This document shows positions 1-5,438 of a stretch of 7,102 bases of DNA, one piece after another; within the stretch, counting starts at the first letter, position 1; every line of letters starts with the position of its first letter. The stretch is from Methanobacteriota archaeon. Lineage in GTDB: Archaea; Methanobacteriota; Methanobacteria; Methanobacteriales; Methanobacteriaceae. Location: the NCBI GenBank assembly GCA_023411115.1, contig JAEYPF010000024.1, positions 1 through 7,102 of the forward strand. Direction: 5' to 3'. The translations under genes and the position numbers were made by a program. The notes under the pieces were generated by a model. The model had not been told where the DNA came from. It worked only from the letters and a program-made list of their open reading frames with translations, and ran no database searches.

Positions 1-7
1 AATAACC

Positions 8-48
8 CTTTTTATTTTAAATATTTTATTTTTCTATTTTTATTTTTT
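8..48 (+). terminator. Oligo-T tract, probable archaeal terminator of an upstream gene
   Basis: Repeated runs of four to six T residues separated by single A or C bases occur on the plus strand, with no clear hairpin. Archaeal RNA polymerase commonly terminates at such oligo-T clusters, so this may end a plus-strand gene lying before the window. The upstream gene is not visible, so this is an inference; the stretch could simply be AT-rich spacer. Confidence 0.4.
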
Positions 49-56
49 GCGTCAAA

Positions 57-115
57 TTTTAATATTTAATTGAATAATCAAAAATATAAGATTACTTTTT
101 TAATAATGATGAGGT
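57..115 (+). promoter_or_regulatory. Promoter region and ribosome binding site of the fdhD-family gene
   Basis: Two AT-rich boxes could serve as the archaeal TATA element: one around 57-67 (TTTAATATTTAA-like) and one at 81-90 (AAAATATAAG). The first would give a leader of about 30 nt; the second would place the start of transcription almost on the Shine-Dalgarno. The ribosome binding site GAGGT at 111-115, six bases before the ATG at 122, is clear and fixes the start codon. Confidence 0.5.
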
Positions 116-121
116 AATTTC

Positions 122-880
122 ATGGCAGAAATGTTTAAAAAAGTGCATGCTACACGTGTTAGCGAAGAAATTTCTCAAATAGATGAGAAAATTGTCAATG
201 ATGAGCAAATAAAACTTATTATAAATGATACCGTTTCCAGAAGTTTTTCCATTAGCCCCAACTCTTTAAAAGAATTTGCAGTAGGATATCTACTTGGAGA
301 AGGATTAGCAGTATCTGTGGATAATATAACTGAAATAAAAGTTGAAGATTACACCATCAATGCAACTGTTGATCTCATTGATTTTGATATTAGAAAAGAG
401 CTAATTGTAGGTTCTGATTGCTTTGGAGGCTGGAGAACCAAAATTGAATACATAAACGAAGTGGATTCAGATTATGTTATTTCCAAAGAAGACATATTCA
501 AAGGGTTTAAAAAATTAAAAGAAGAAGCACGTGTATGGCAGGAAACTGGAGGTACCCACATAGCTGGTCTTGTAAATAAAGATACCGATGAATTCATTGG
601 CATAGAAGATGTAAGTCGGCACGTGGCTGTTGACAAGGTCATAGGTGCCAGTGCACTTAAAAAATTAGATTTTTCAAGGAGTTTTCTTGTATACAGCGGA
701 CGAATGCCTGCAGATATGTTGATAAAAGTTGCAAGAGTTGGCATTCCCATTTTAACATCCAATGCAGCACCTACTTCTTCAGGTTATTCAGTAGCCCAAA
801 AGGCAGGAATTACACTGGTTGGATTTGTAAGGGGAGAAAGATTTAATATTTACACGCACCCCTACAGAATTTCAATCTAA
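122..880 (+). CDS. fdhD: FdhD-family sulfurtransferase (formate dehydrogenase accessory protein), divergent
   Basis: FdhD proteins are cytoplasmic. They pass sulfur from a cysteine desulfurase to the Mo/W-bisPGD cofactor of formate dehydrogenase before the cofactor is inserted. The 252-residue protein spans the whole family fold: the N-terminal segment SPNSLKEFAVGYLLGEG (45-61), TGGTHIAGLV (142-151), EDVSRHVAVDKVIG (162-175), SGRMP (192-196), NAAPTSSG (214-221) and GFVRGERFNIYTHP near the C-terminus. The GAGGT site six bases before the ATG supports the start. Two signature sites differ from the usual form. The CxxC loop is reduced to one cysteine, C100 in SDCFGGW, the only cysteine in the protein. 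The usual GRHNA is SRHVA. The gene is monocistronic here, with no formate dehydrogenase subunits alongside, and it converges on the next gene with only 16 bp between the stop codons. The family call is firm. The target could be formate dehydrogenase or the related formylmethanofuran dehydrogenase, and the sequence does not decide. Confidence 0.88.
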   Translation: MAEMFKKVHATRVSEEISQIDEKIVNDEQIKLIINDTVSRSFSISPNSLKEFAVGYLLGEGLAVSVDNITEIKVEDYTINATVDLIDFDIRKELIVGSDCFGGWRTKIEYINEVDSDYVISKEDIFKGFKKLKEEARVWQETGGTHIAGLVNKDTDEFIGIEDVSRHVAVDKVIGASALKKLDFSRSFLVYSGRMPADMLIKVARVGIPILTSNAAPTSSGYSVAQKAGITLVGFVRGERFNIYTHPYRISI

Positions 881-896
881 TTTAAAATTAACAGTT

Positions 897-1622
897 TTAT
901 ACCGAAGAATGGCCAACCGGAAATATGTATATTGTATTTTCATTATCTGGAAGGCCAATGATTTTATGAACCTGGTCATCTTTAAAGGACCCTAAAGCTA
1001 CAGTTGCTAAATTTCTTGATTCAGCTTCAAGATAAATATTTTGTCCAGCATGTCCTGCTTCTATATCTACAAAACGAGCGCTGAGAGTTTCATCTTTGTA
1101 TTTGGCTACCATTTTATTATAATCTCCAGTAATTACAATATCTACTGGGGCTTCCTTTACCCATGCCTGCCCATTTGCAGCCTGTGATAAATCCGAACGT
1201 AAATCATTTTCTGATATTTTCTCAAGACTATGATTAAAAGGGTTATAATGATATGTTCCTTCATTTAACCCCGTCACTCCTCCTTTACCTACCACGATGT
1301 AGACTTCAAGTGGATATGTATGTCCACCGGATGGAACAGTTCTGAATTTAGTAGTCTGGTTTGTAATTCCCTGAGCCGCCCACATAATCTGTGAAACATC
1401 CTGTAAAGTTAAGGATTCATTAGTATAATGCCTTACAGAACGTCTATTATACATTGCCTGTTCTACAGACATGTTACCTTTAATTATAGGATCTGGAAGG
1501 CTTACTGTGCTAATAATCGTTCTTGATGTAGTTTGTTGAGGTTCAGGCCATACTAAATAAGCGATTACAACACCAAGCAAAACGATGAGAATTATTAAAA
1601 TAATTTTTCCACTTCTGGACAT
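897..1622 (-). CDS. Membrane-anchored SagB/ThcOx-type nitroreductase-family flavoprotein
   Basis: This is a 241-residue protein. One hydrophobic helix lies at about 7-25, preceded by R3 and K6 and followed by WPEP, which predicts an N-in/C-out signal anchor with the enzyme domain outside the membrane. Residues about 50-241 form a nitroreductase-like FMN domain of the SagB/ThcOx branch: NRRSVRHYT (59-67), where R60, R61 and R64 would contact FMN phosphate; IMWAAQGIT (79-87); PSGGHTYPLEVY (97-108); GTYHYNP (122-128); EAGHAGQNIYLEA (188-200); and the ending IYIFPVG. The family covers FMN-dependent oxidoreductases, including azoline dehydrogenases of peptide modification. No precursor peptide, cyclodehydratase or other modification gene is visible here, so a RiPP role is not supported and the substrate is unknown. 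The ATG at 1622 is the first start after an in-frame stop and has only a weak GGA upstream. The gene stands alone, converging on the fdhD-family gene. The fold is well supported; the extracytoplasmic location is inferred from the N-terminus. Confidence 0.85.
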   Translation of the reverse strand: MSRSGKIILIILIVLLGVVIAYLVWPEPQQTTSRTIISTVSLPDPIIKGNMSVEQAMYNRRSVRHYTNESLTLQDVSQIMWAAQGITNQTTKFRTVPSGGHTYPLEVYIVVGKGGVTGLNEGTYHYNPFNHSLEKISENDLRSDLSQAANGQAWVKEAPVDIVITGDYNKMVAKYKDETLSARFVDIEAGHAGQNIYLEAESRNLATVALGSFKDDQVHKIIGLPDNENTIYIFPVGHSSV

Positions 1623-1644
1623 AAATTGTTATTTCCATTCATTC

Positions 1645-1656
1645 ATCATATATAGT
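1645..1656 (-). promoter_or_regulatory. TATA box of the nitroreductase gene, placed for a near-leaderless mRNA
   Basis: Read on the minus strand, the box is close to ACTATATATGAT. Its centre is about 29 bp before the ATG at 1622, so a standard archaeal start 25-27 bp downstream would fall within a few bases of the start codon. The weak Shine-Dalgarno agrees with a leaderless or very short leader. The site is predicted, not measured. Confidence 0.45.
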
Positions 1657-1689
1657 TTAATATTATCTTCGCCAGTTCATATCAAATTT

Positions 1690-1737
1690 AAAAAAAATAG
1701 TTTAAGAAGAATTTAAGGATAATATCTTCCTAAAAAA
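1690..1737 (-). terminator. Oligo-T terminator region after hxlB
   Basis: On the minus strand, downstream of the hxlB stop at 1785, there are runs of six T (1732-1737) and eight T (1690-1697). This fits archaeal oligo-T termination and separates hxlB from the nitroreductase gene on the same strand. The 162-bp gap 1623-1784 otherwise shows only the nitroreductase promoter. Confidence 0.45.
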
Positions 1738-1784
1738 GTTATTCAAGAACAGCATATACCATTTCCCTAAAAACACTAGAAAAA

Positions 1785-2369
1785 TCATTCCAAAACAGTA
1801 TGCCGAGCCTTCAAATCTTCCTCTGTTTTGCCCATCTTATGCATGAGCTCAGCTATAACTCCTTCAAGGAATATAAGGGTTGATACCTCAAACAGAGTTC
1901 CAAGCGGCGCCAATGGCTGATGTCTTCCATTTATTTGGCGTTTAATGTAATCTTTTTCAGAATCAATTTTAGTTCGACCTTTAATATGTATAATCAAATC
2001 AGAAAGTTTTCCAAGCGTTGAATCTTCGTATGAAGTTACGGCAATTACCTTTGCCCCTCTTTTTTTACTTATTTTAGCGGTGCTTATAATGAAACTGGTT
2101 TCTCCTGACCCTGAAATTGCAAGTAAGCAGTCATTGTTATATATGGCAGGAGTTATGGTTTCCCCAACTACATATACATTTATTCCAAGATGCATTAGCC
2201 TCATGGCAAATGCCCTTGCAACCAGCCCAGATCTTCCAAGACCTATTATAAAAACATTGTTTGCAGAAATAAGCATGTTAAGCATTTTTTCAATGCTTTC
2301 ACTGTCAATTTCGGAGGATACGCCCTTAATATTGTCAACTATCTCATCTATAGCATCATTTAAAATCAT
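1785..2369 (-). CDS. hxlB: 6-phospho-3-hexuloisomerase (SIS domain)
   Basis: The enzyme interconverts D-arabino-3-hexulose 6-phosphate and fructose 6-phosphate in the ribulose monophosphate route. Archaea lacking the oxidative pentose phosphate pathway run this route towards ribulose 5-phosphate, releasing formaldehyde. The 194-residue length is usual for the family. A single SIS domain shows the phosphosugar-binding features GLGRSGLVARAFAMRLMHLG (43-62), VGETITPAI (68-76), SGSGETSFI (86-94) and AKVIAVTSYEDSTLGKLSD. The C-terminal QPLAPLGTLFEVSTLIFLEGVIAEL region, ending in a lone helix, is typical of archaeal HxlB proteins. A GGTGA ribosome binding site four bases before the ATG confirms the start. 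The partner hexulose-6-phosphate synthase is not in the window; in many methanogens it lies elsewhere or is fused to Fae. The gene is transcribed alone and divergently from the ModE-type regulator. Identification is confident. Confidence 0.93.
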   Translation of the reverse strand: MILNDAIDEIVDNIKGVSSEIDSESIEKMLNMLISANNVFIIGLGRSGLVARAFAMRLMHLGINVYVVGETITPAIYNNDCLLAISGSGETSFIISTAKISKKRGAKVIAVTSYEDSTLGKLSDLIIHIKGRTKIDSEKDYIKRQINGRHQPLAPLGTLFEVSTLIFLEGVIAELMHKMGKTEEDLKARHTVLE

Positions 2370-2373
2370 TTTT

Positions 2374-2427
2374 TCACCGGTTGCTGAATCTCTATTTCTT
2401 TCTATGGTGTATTTACCTATAAATATT
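2374..2427 (-). promoter_or_regulatory. hxlB promoter and Shine-Dalgarno
   Basis: On the minus strand a TATA-like AATATTTATAG lies at 2417-2427, about 50 bp before the ATG, which predicts a leader of roughly 25 nt. The ribosome binding site GGTGA is at 2374-2378. Both lie in the 122-bp divergent region shared with the regulator gene, so one protein bound here could affect both genes. Confidence 0.55.
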
Positions 2428-2443
2428 GATTTGATTATATCAT

Positions 2444-2454
2444 TTTAATAAATA
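2444..2454 (+). promoter_or_regulatory. Predicted TATA box of the ModE-type regulator gene
   Basis: TTTAATAAATA on the plus strand would start transcription near 2475, giving a leader of about 15-25 nt. No strong Shine-Dalgarno follows; the best is a GTGG/GGTT-like stretch at 2492-2497. Translation may therefore start inefficiently, and the start codon stays uncertain. Confidence 0.35.
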
Positions 2455-2491
2455 AAAAATTGATAGTACAGCCAGATTTCCATAATTAAAC

Positions 2492-3367
2492 GTGGTTAAA
2501 ATGGAATATAATCCCAAGGTAAGCCTTATAATAGAAGGACATACCTTCAGCTACAAGCTTTTTGAAGCGCTTAAATATGTGTCAAAGACATATTCCCAGC
2601 GGAAAGCTGCTCAAAAATTAGGTATATCCCATGCAGTATTGAACCGCCGCATAAAAGAAGCCGAAGAAAAACTCGGCTTTAAACTTCTCGTTGCAACTGG
2701 TGCAGGTTCTGGATTAACAGACAAAGCGACTGAGATCCTTCAAAAATATGAAAAGTACACAAAAAGGCTCAATAAGCGCGAAAAACTCATTATTTGTGGA
2801 GGATATGCCTCTTCAAGACTCATGGAAACCATATCTTCAATATATGGTTTAAATGCTGCAGTATACAGAACAAGCGATGAAAATGCAATTCACCTTGCTA
2901 GTTTAGATATGGTGGATATTTTGACGCTTGATGACCCTGTACAGGTATTTATAAGGAATTTAGATTTTATCCCAATTGCATACGATCATCTTGTACTTGT
3001 ACCTGGTAAAAATATCCACAGCGACATTAATGAGTTGAAGGGGAAAAATTTTGTTGAAATCCTTGATTCACCTCAAAGGCTGGCATGGAATACGCTTGAT
3101 GACAACAAAATCCAGTATAAACTCGTAAAGGAGTTTAAGTCTCCCTATGATGCCATGAGATTTATCAAAAATAATCCCAATTTTTATACATTTATAAGCA
3201 GCAGCTTATGGGAAGGTTCAGACATAATAAAAGAGAATACGCGGCATATTATAAGCTGTATTGTATGTAATAAAGAAGATGAACGGATAAATGATTTTTT
3301 AAATTTTATTTTAACATTTAAAGGGCAAAAACTCGTTGAAAAATGCGGATTTGAAAGTGTAAGATGA
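2492..3367 (+). CDS. ModE/LysR-type winged-helix regulator fused to a PBP-like sensor domain
   Basis: This is a 291-residue one-component DNA-binding regulator with no signal or membrane segment. Residues about 17-90 form a ModE-like winged helix: FEALKYVSKTYSQRKAAQKLGI with recognition helix SHAVLNRRIKEAEEKLG (46-62), then the glycine-rich wing TGAGSGLTDKATEIL (69-83), which mirrors the GGxGGxLT stretch of ModE. Instead of the MOP/TOBE molybdate-binding domains of classical ModE, residues about 98-291 look like a type-2 periplasmic-binding-protein fold: KLIICGGYASSRLM, VDILTLDDP, LVLVPGKN, INELKGKNFVEI, then SPYDAMRFIKNNPNFYTFISSSLWE. The C-terminal domain probably binds a small ligand in the cytoplasm. 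By analogy with ModE/TunR the ligand could be molybdate or tungstate, but that is inference. The coordinate uses the GTG at 2492; the ATG at 2501 (residue 4) is equally likely, since neither has a strong ribosome binding site. It is divergent from hxlB and upstream of the coiled-coil gene on the same strand. Confidence 0.8.
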   Translation: MVKMEYNPKVSLIIEGHTFSYKLFEALKYVSKTYSQRKAAQKLGISHAVLNRRIKEAEEKLGFKLLVATGAGSGLTDKATEILQKYEKYTKRLNKREKLIICGGYASSRLMETISSIYGLNAAVYRTSDENAIHLASLDMVDILTLDDPVQVFIRNLDFIPIAYDHLVLVPGKNIHSDINELKGKNFVEILDSPQRLAWNTLDDNKIQYKLVKEFKSPYDAMRFIKNNPNFYTFISSSLWEGSDIIKENTRHIISCIVCNKEDERINDFLNFILTFKGQKLVEKCGFESVR

Positions 3368-3374
3368 ATAAACT

Positions 3375-3384
3375 GTTCTAGAAC
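3375..3384. repeat. Perfect 10-bp palindrome GTTCTAGAAC after the regulator stop
   Basis: The palindrome begins seven bases after the regulator stop codon and about 18 bp before the TATA box of the next gene. No T-tract follows, so it does not look like a terminator. It could be a protein-binding site in the upstream promoter region. A palindrome this short can also occur by chance. Confidence 0.35.
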
Positions 3385-3401
3385 TAGATCATAAATGAAT
3401 T

Positions 3402-3452
3402 CATATATGTTAAACAAATAATGTTTAAGTAAGCTGCAGGGATAAAGTGATC
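3402..3452 (+). promoter_or_regulatory. Promoter, operator-like inverted repeat and Shine-Dalgarno of the coiled-coil gene
   Basis: CATATATG at 3402-3409 is a good TATA candidate and predicts transcription from about 3430. Immediately downstream lies the inverted repeat TTAAACA (3410-3416), a five-base spacer and TGTTTAA (3422-3428). It fills the gap between TATA box and predicted start, where archaeal repressors often bind. The Shine-Dalgarno GTGATC at 3447-3452 sits two bases before the ATG; this matches the end of the anti-Shine-Dalgarno pairing and supports the start at 3455. Confidence 0.5.
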
Positions 3453-3454
3453 TT

Positions 3455-4384
3455 ATGGGTGTCTTAAAAAAAAGAATCAAAAAATACGACCGATATGTTA
3501 TTGAGATTGAAAATGAGGAAATGGAAGCCAACAATCTTAAAAACATTGAAGATGTTGTTATAACCAGCAAAGAAGACTTTGAAAACGAATTACATAAAAT
3601 TAAGGAACTAACAGCAAAATTAGAATCCAGAGACTTAGAACTCCAATTAAAAGAAGTAAAACTTCAGGAAAAAGATTTAGAAATTCAAAAATCAAAGTCA
3701 GAGATGCAAGAATTTAAAGAAACCTATAAATCTGAATTAACTACGCTTGAAAAGAATTATATAAATAAATCAAATGAATTAAAGCTGTTATTAAATAACA
3801 AAGAATCTAAAATTGACGAGCTCAAAAAAGATTACTGTAAGCTGGAAGAAGAATTAGAAGATAAATCTAATACCCTAAAAAATAGACTTGAAGAAAAAGA
3901 AACCCTGCAAAATCAAATGGAAGTCTATCGAATCGGCAATATAGGACTTAAAAATGAGATTAGAAGTAAAGAAGAAGAAGTAGACCGTTTAAAAAATAAT
4001 TACAATAACACGTTAAGTCTTAAATCTCAGCAGGAAAAGGAAATACAAAAACTTCGATCAGATATTAACAGGCTTGAAAAAGTCCAGATAGAGCATAACA
4101 AGTTAATAAACAATTACAGGCATCTCCAGGAAGTAGCTAACAAAAAAGATAGAACCATTATTGAACTGGAAGCTAAAAAAAGGAAATTAGAGCAGTATCT
4201 TTCAATGTCACTGGAAGCCATAACTACCTTAAAAAACCTGGGATTATTCAATAGATTATTCAATAGAGTACCTGAAGGTATCGATGAACTACAGGAAGAT
4301 ATTAAAAAATTACAGCCTCCAAAAGAGGTCGAAATAGAACCTGTAAGGGTCAAAAAGACATCAGATATTTTAGGTAAGAAATAG
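3455..4384 (+). CDS. Long coiled-coil protein of unknown function
   Basis: I do not recognise a characterised family. The 309-residue protein starts with a basic segment (MGVLKKRIKKYDRYVIEIEN, 1-20). From about residue 40 to 255 it is almost uninterrupted coiled coil rich in Glu, Lys, Leu, Asn and Gln, with heptad-like leucine spacing and no proline. A distinct tail follows: LEAITTLKNLGLFNRLFNRVPEGIDELQEDI, then a proline-containing acidic/basic end (QPPKEVEIEPVRVKKTSDILGKK). There is no signal peptide, membrane helix or enzymatic motif, so a soluble cytoplasmic scaffold or oligomer is likely. SMC/Rad50-like ATPase motifs are absent, so similarity to those proteins would be compositional. The tail contains a perfect LFNR-LFNR duplication encoded by a repeated 12-bp unit. 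The GTGATC ribosome binding site fixes the start. The gene follows the ModE-type regulator by 87 bp on the same strand, with its own promoter; a functional link is only a possibility. Confidence 0.8.
   Translation: MGVLKKRIKKYDRYVIEIENEEMEANNLKNIEDVVITSKEDFENELHKIKELTAKLESRDLELQLKEVKLQEKDLEIQKSKSEMQEFKETYKSELTTLEKNYINKSNELKLLLNNKESKIDELKKDYCKLEEELEDKSNTLKNRLEEKETLQNQMEVYRIGNIGLKNEIRSKEEEVDRLKNNYNNTLSLKSQQEKEIQKLRSDINRLEKVQIEHNKLINNYRHLQEVANKKDRTIIELEAKKRKLEQYLSMSLEAITTLKNLGLFNRLFNRVPEGIDELQEDIKKLQPPKEVEIEPVRVKKTSDILGKK
4244..4267 (+). repeat. Tandem 12-bp duplication inside the coiled-coil gene
   Basis: Two identical 12-bp units (TTATTCAATAGA) lie head to tail at 4244-4255 and 4256-4267, in frame, and encode LFNR twice at residues 264-271. 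The identity at DNA level, including synonymous positions, suggests a recent duplication by slippage. Confidence 0.8.
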
Positions 4385-4393
4385 ATTTTTTAA

Positions 4394-4415
4394 AGATTAT
4401 AGGACTCTATAATCT
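4394..4415. terminator. Hairpin between converging genes, probable bidirectional terminator
   Basis: AGATTATAG (4394-4402) and CTATAATCT (4407-4415) form a perfect 9-bp stem with a four-base GACT loop. The hairpin lies 9 bp after the coiled-coil stop and 27 bp from the stop of the converging NadE-like gene. A TTTTTT run precedes it on the plus strand, and an ATTTTATTAATTT stretch follows. The position suits termination or 3'-end protection for both transcripts. Confidence 0.6.
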
Positions 4416-4442
4416 ACCTAATGGCCAATTTTATTAATTTAA

Positions 4443-5333
4443 TTAAAGGATTGATACTGGTAAATTCCTTTTTTGATTGGAGTTTTCAATAGCTTTTTTA
4501 GCTTCTTCAAGTTCCTGATCCGAAATTCCAAATCTGTTAGGTCCTTCCATTTCATCTTCAATGAAAGTTAAAATTCTGTCAATATCTTTAAAAGACATCC
4601 CTATCAAATCTTCATCAGTTAATCCTGGCAATAAATCCGGCGATGGTGATTTAGAGATTATTTTTTCTGGAACTCCCATATATCTGGCTAATTCTCTTTC
4701 TTGTGATTTATAAAGGTGTAGAAGGCATTCAATATCAACAGCCCCGTCACCATGAATATCATAATGCCCCAGAAGGTATTCAGTTTTATTTGTTGTTCCA
4801 ACTACTGCATAATCATTAAGCCCTGCATATTTATGGATCATTATCATCCTTGTCCTAAGTTTTGGCATTCCAAATGCAAATGCAGCCCTAACCTCTTTTC
4901 TCTGCCCTGAAATTTCTTCTTGTGATATACTATGGAGAATTGTTCTATGTTTAAGAGTTCTTACTGTTTTTAGCATTGTTTTAACCAGGATAGGGCTTTT
5001 TAATGAAGTAGGGAGAAGATCGTAAGTTCCAAACTGCTCTAAAATGGGAGTAATATCAACTATTTCATAATTTAAGTCTAATTTTTTGGCTAATTCTTCA
5101 GCATCATTTATATTTTTCTTATTACTGTCCTTTTCAGGTAAAATTAGTGCCAGTGAGTTTTCAGGGAACAATTCCTTAATAAAATAAGCAACCAGGCTAG
5201 AATCTAATCCTCCACTTAATCCAAAAATCACACCACTTCTACTTAACCCATTTACAGAATTCTTAAGGAAATCCATTATCCTATTTTTTTCATCTTCCAC
5301 AGAAATCTGAAGCAATTTATCTAATTCGTCCAT
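4443..5333 (-). CDS. NAD synthase-family (NadE-like) amide ligase, divergent
   Basis: This is a 296-residue soluble enzyme of the N-type ATP pyrophosphatase group, which adenylates a carboxylate and then amidates it. The PP-loop is SGGLDSS (40-46). Further NadE motifs are GTTNKTEYLLGHYDIHGDGAVDIE (179-202), LYKSQERELARYMGVPEKII (207-226) and KSPSPDLLPGLTDEDLIG (228-245). Several points differ from canonical ammonia-dependent NadE. The region before the RxRM helix (about 103-155) looks extended and basic; the usual GN-x-x-AR reads GMPKLRTR (155-162); the proline after the DGxxD motif is replaced (DIEC); and the glutamine of the QTDE motif is leucine. There is no N-terminal glutaminase domain. 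It lies 105 bp downstream of the GS-like ligase on the same strand, with a weak GGGAT site before the ATG and its own TATA candidate. It may be the organism's NAD synthase, or a paralogue that amidates another acid; the GS-like neighbour makes the second option worth weighing. Confidence 0.78.
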   Translation of the reverse strand: MDELDKLLQISVEDEKNRIMDFLKNSVNGLSRSGVIFGLSGGLDSSLVAYFIKELFPENSLALILPEKDSNKKNINDAEELAKKLDLNYEIVDITPILEQFGTYDLLPTSLKSPILVKTMLKTVRTLKHRTILHSISQEEISGQRKEVRAAFAFGMPKLRTRMIMIHKYAGLNDYAVVGTTNKTEYLLGHYDIHGDGAVDIECLLHLYKSQERELARYMGVPEKIISKSPSPDLLPGLTDEDLIGMSFKDIDRILTFIEDEMEGPNRFGISDQELEEAKKAIENSNQKRNLPVSIL

Positions 5334-5376
5334 TTTAATCCCTTAAAGTCATTTTTTAAAGATGCATTATGAAACA

Positions 5377-5405
5377 ATTAGATATATTTATTAATATTTA
5401 TATAA
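5377..5405 (-). promoter_or_regulatory. AT-rich promoter candidate of the NadE-like gene
   Basis: On the minus strand two overlapping TATA-like boxes occur in the 105-bp gap after the GS-like gene: TTATATAAATAT near 5394-5405 and AATAAATATATC near 5379-5390. They would give leaders of roughly 38 or 24 nt. A TTTTT run at 5424-5428, just after the upstream stop, may end part of the GS-like transcript. The pair could therefore be read both together and separately. Confidence 0.4.
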
Positions 5406-5438
5406 TGTTTTTCAGAATCCCCTAAAAATCAGTTATAA

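Noticed and set aside
472..762. Open frame of 96 codons on the minus strand
   Set aside because: It lies fully antisense to the fdhD-family gene, has no ribosome binding site or recognisable motifs, and its composition follows from the opposite strand.
897..2369. RiPP azoline cluster based on the ThcOx-like dehydrogenase
   Set aside because: No YcaO, precursor peptide, protease or exporter is visible within the window, and the enzyme is membrane-anchored.
2080..2448. Open frame of 122 codons on the plus strand
   Set aside because: It is antisense to hxlB and runs through the divergent promoter region; the hxlB frame is a clear family member with a GGTGA site.
3184..3570. Open frame of 128 codons on the minus strand
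   Set aside because: It spans the end of the regulator, the intergenic promoter and the start of the coiled-coil gene in antisense; no family features are visible.
4114..4353. Open frame of 79 codons on the minus strand
   Set aside because: It is a shadow of the coiled-coil gene tail, with serine/leucine-rich low-complexity translation.
3455..4384. SMC/Rad50-type chromosome protein
   Set aside because: No Walker A, Walker B or signature motif is present at either end; coiled-coil composition alone gives misleading similarity.
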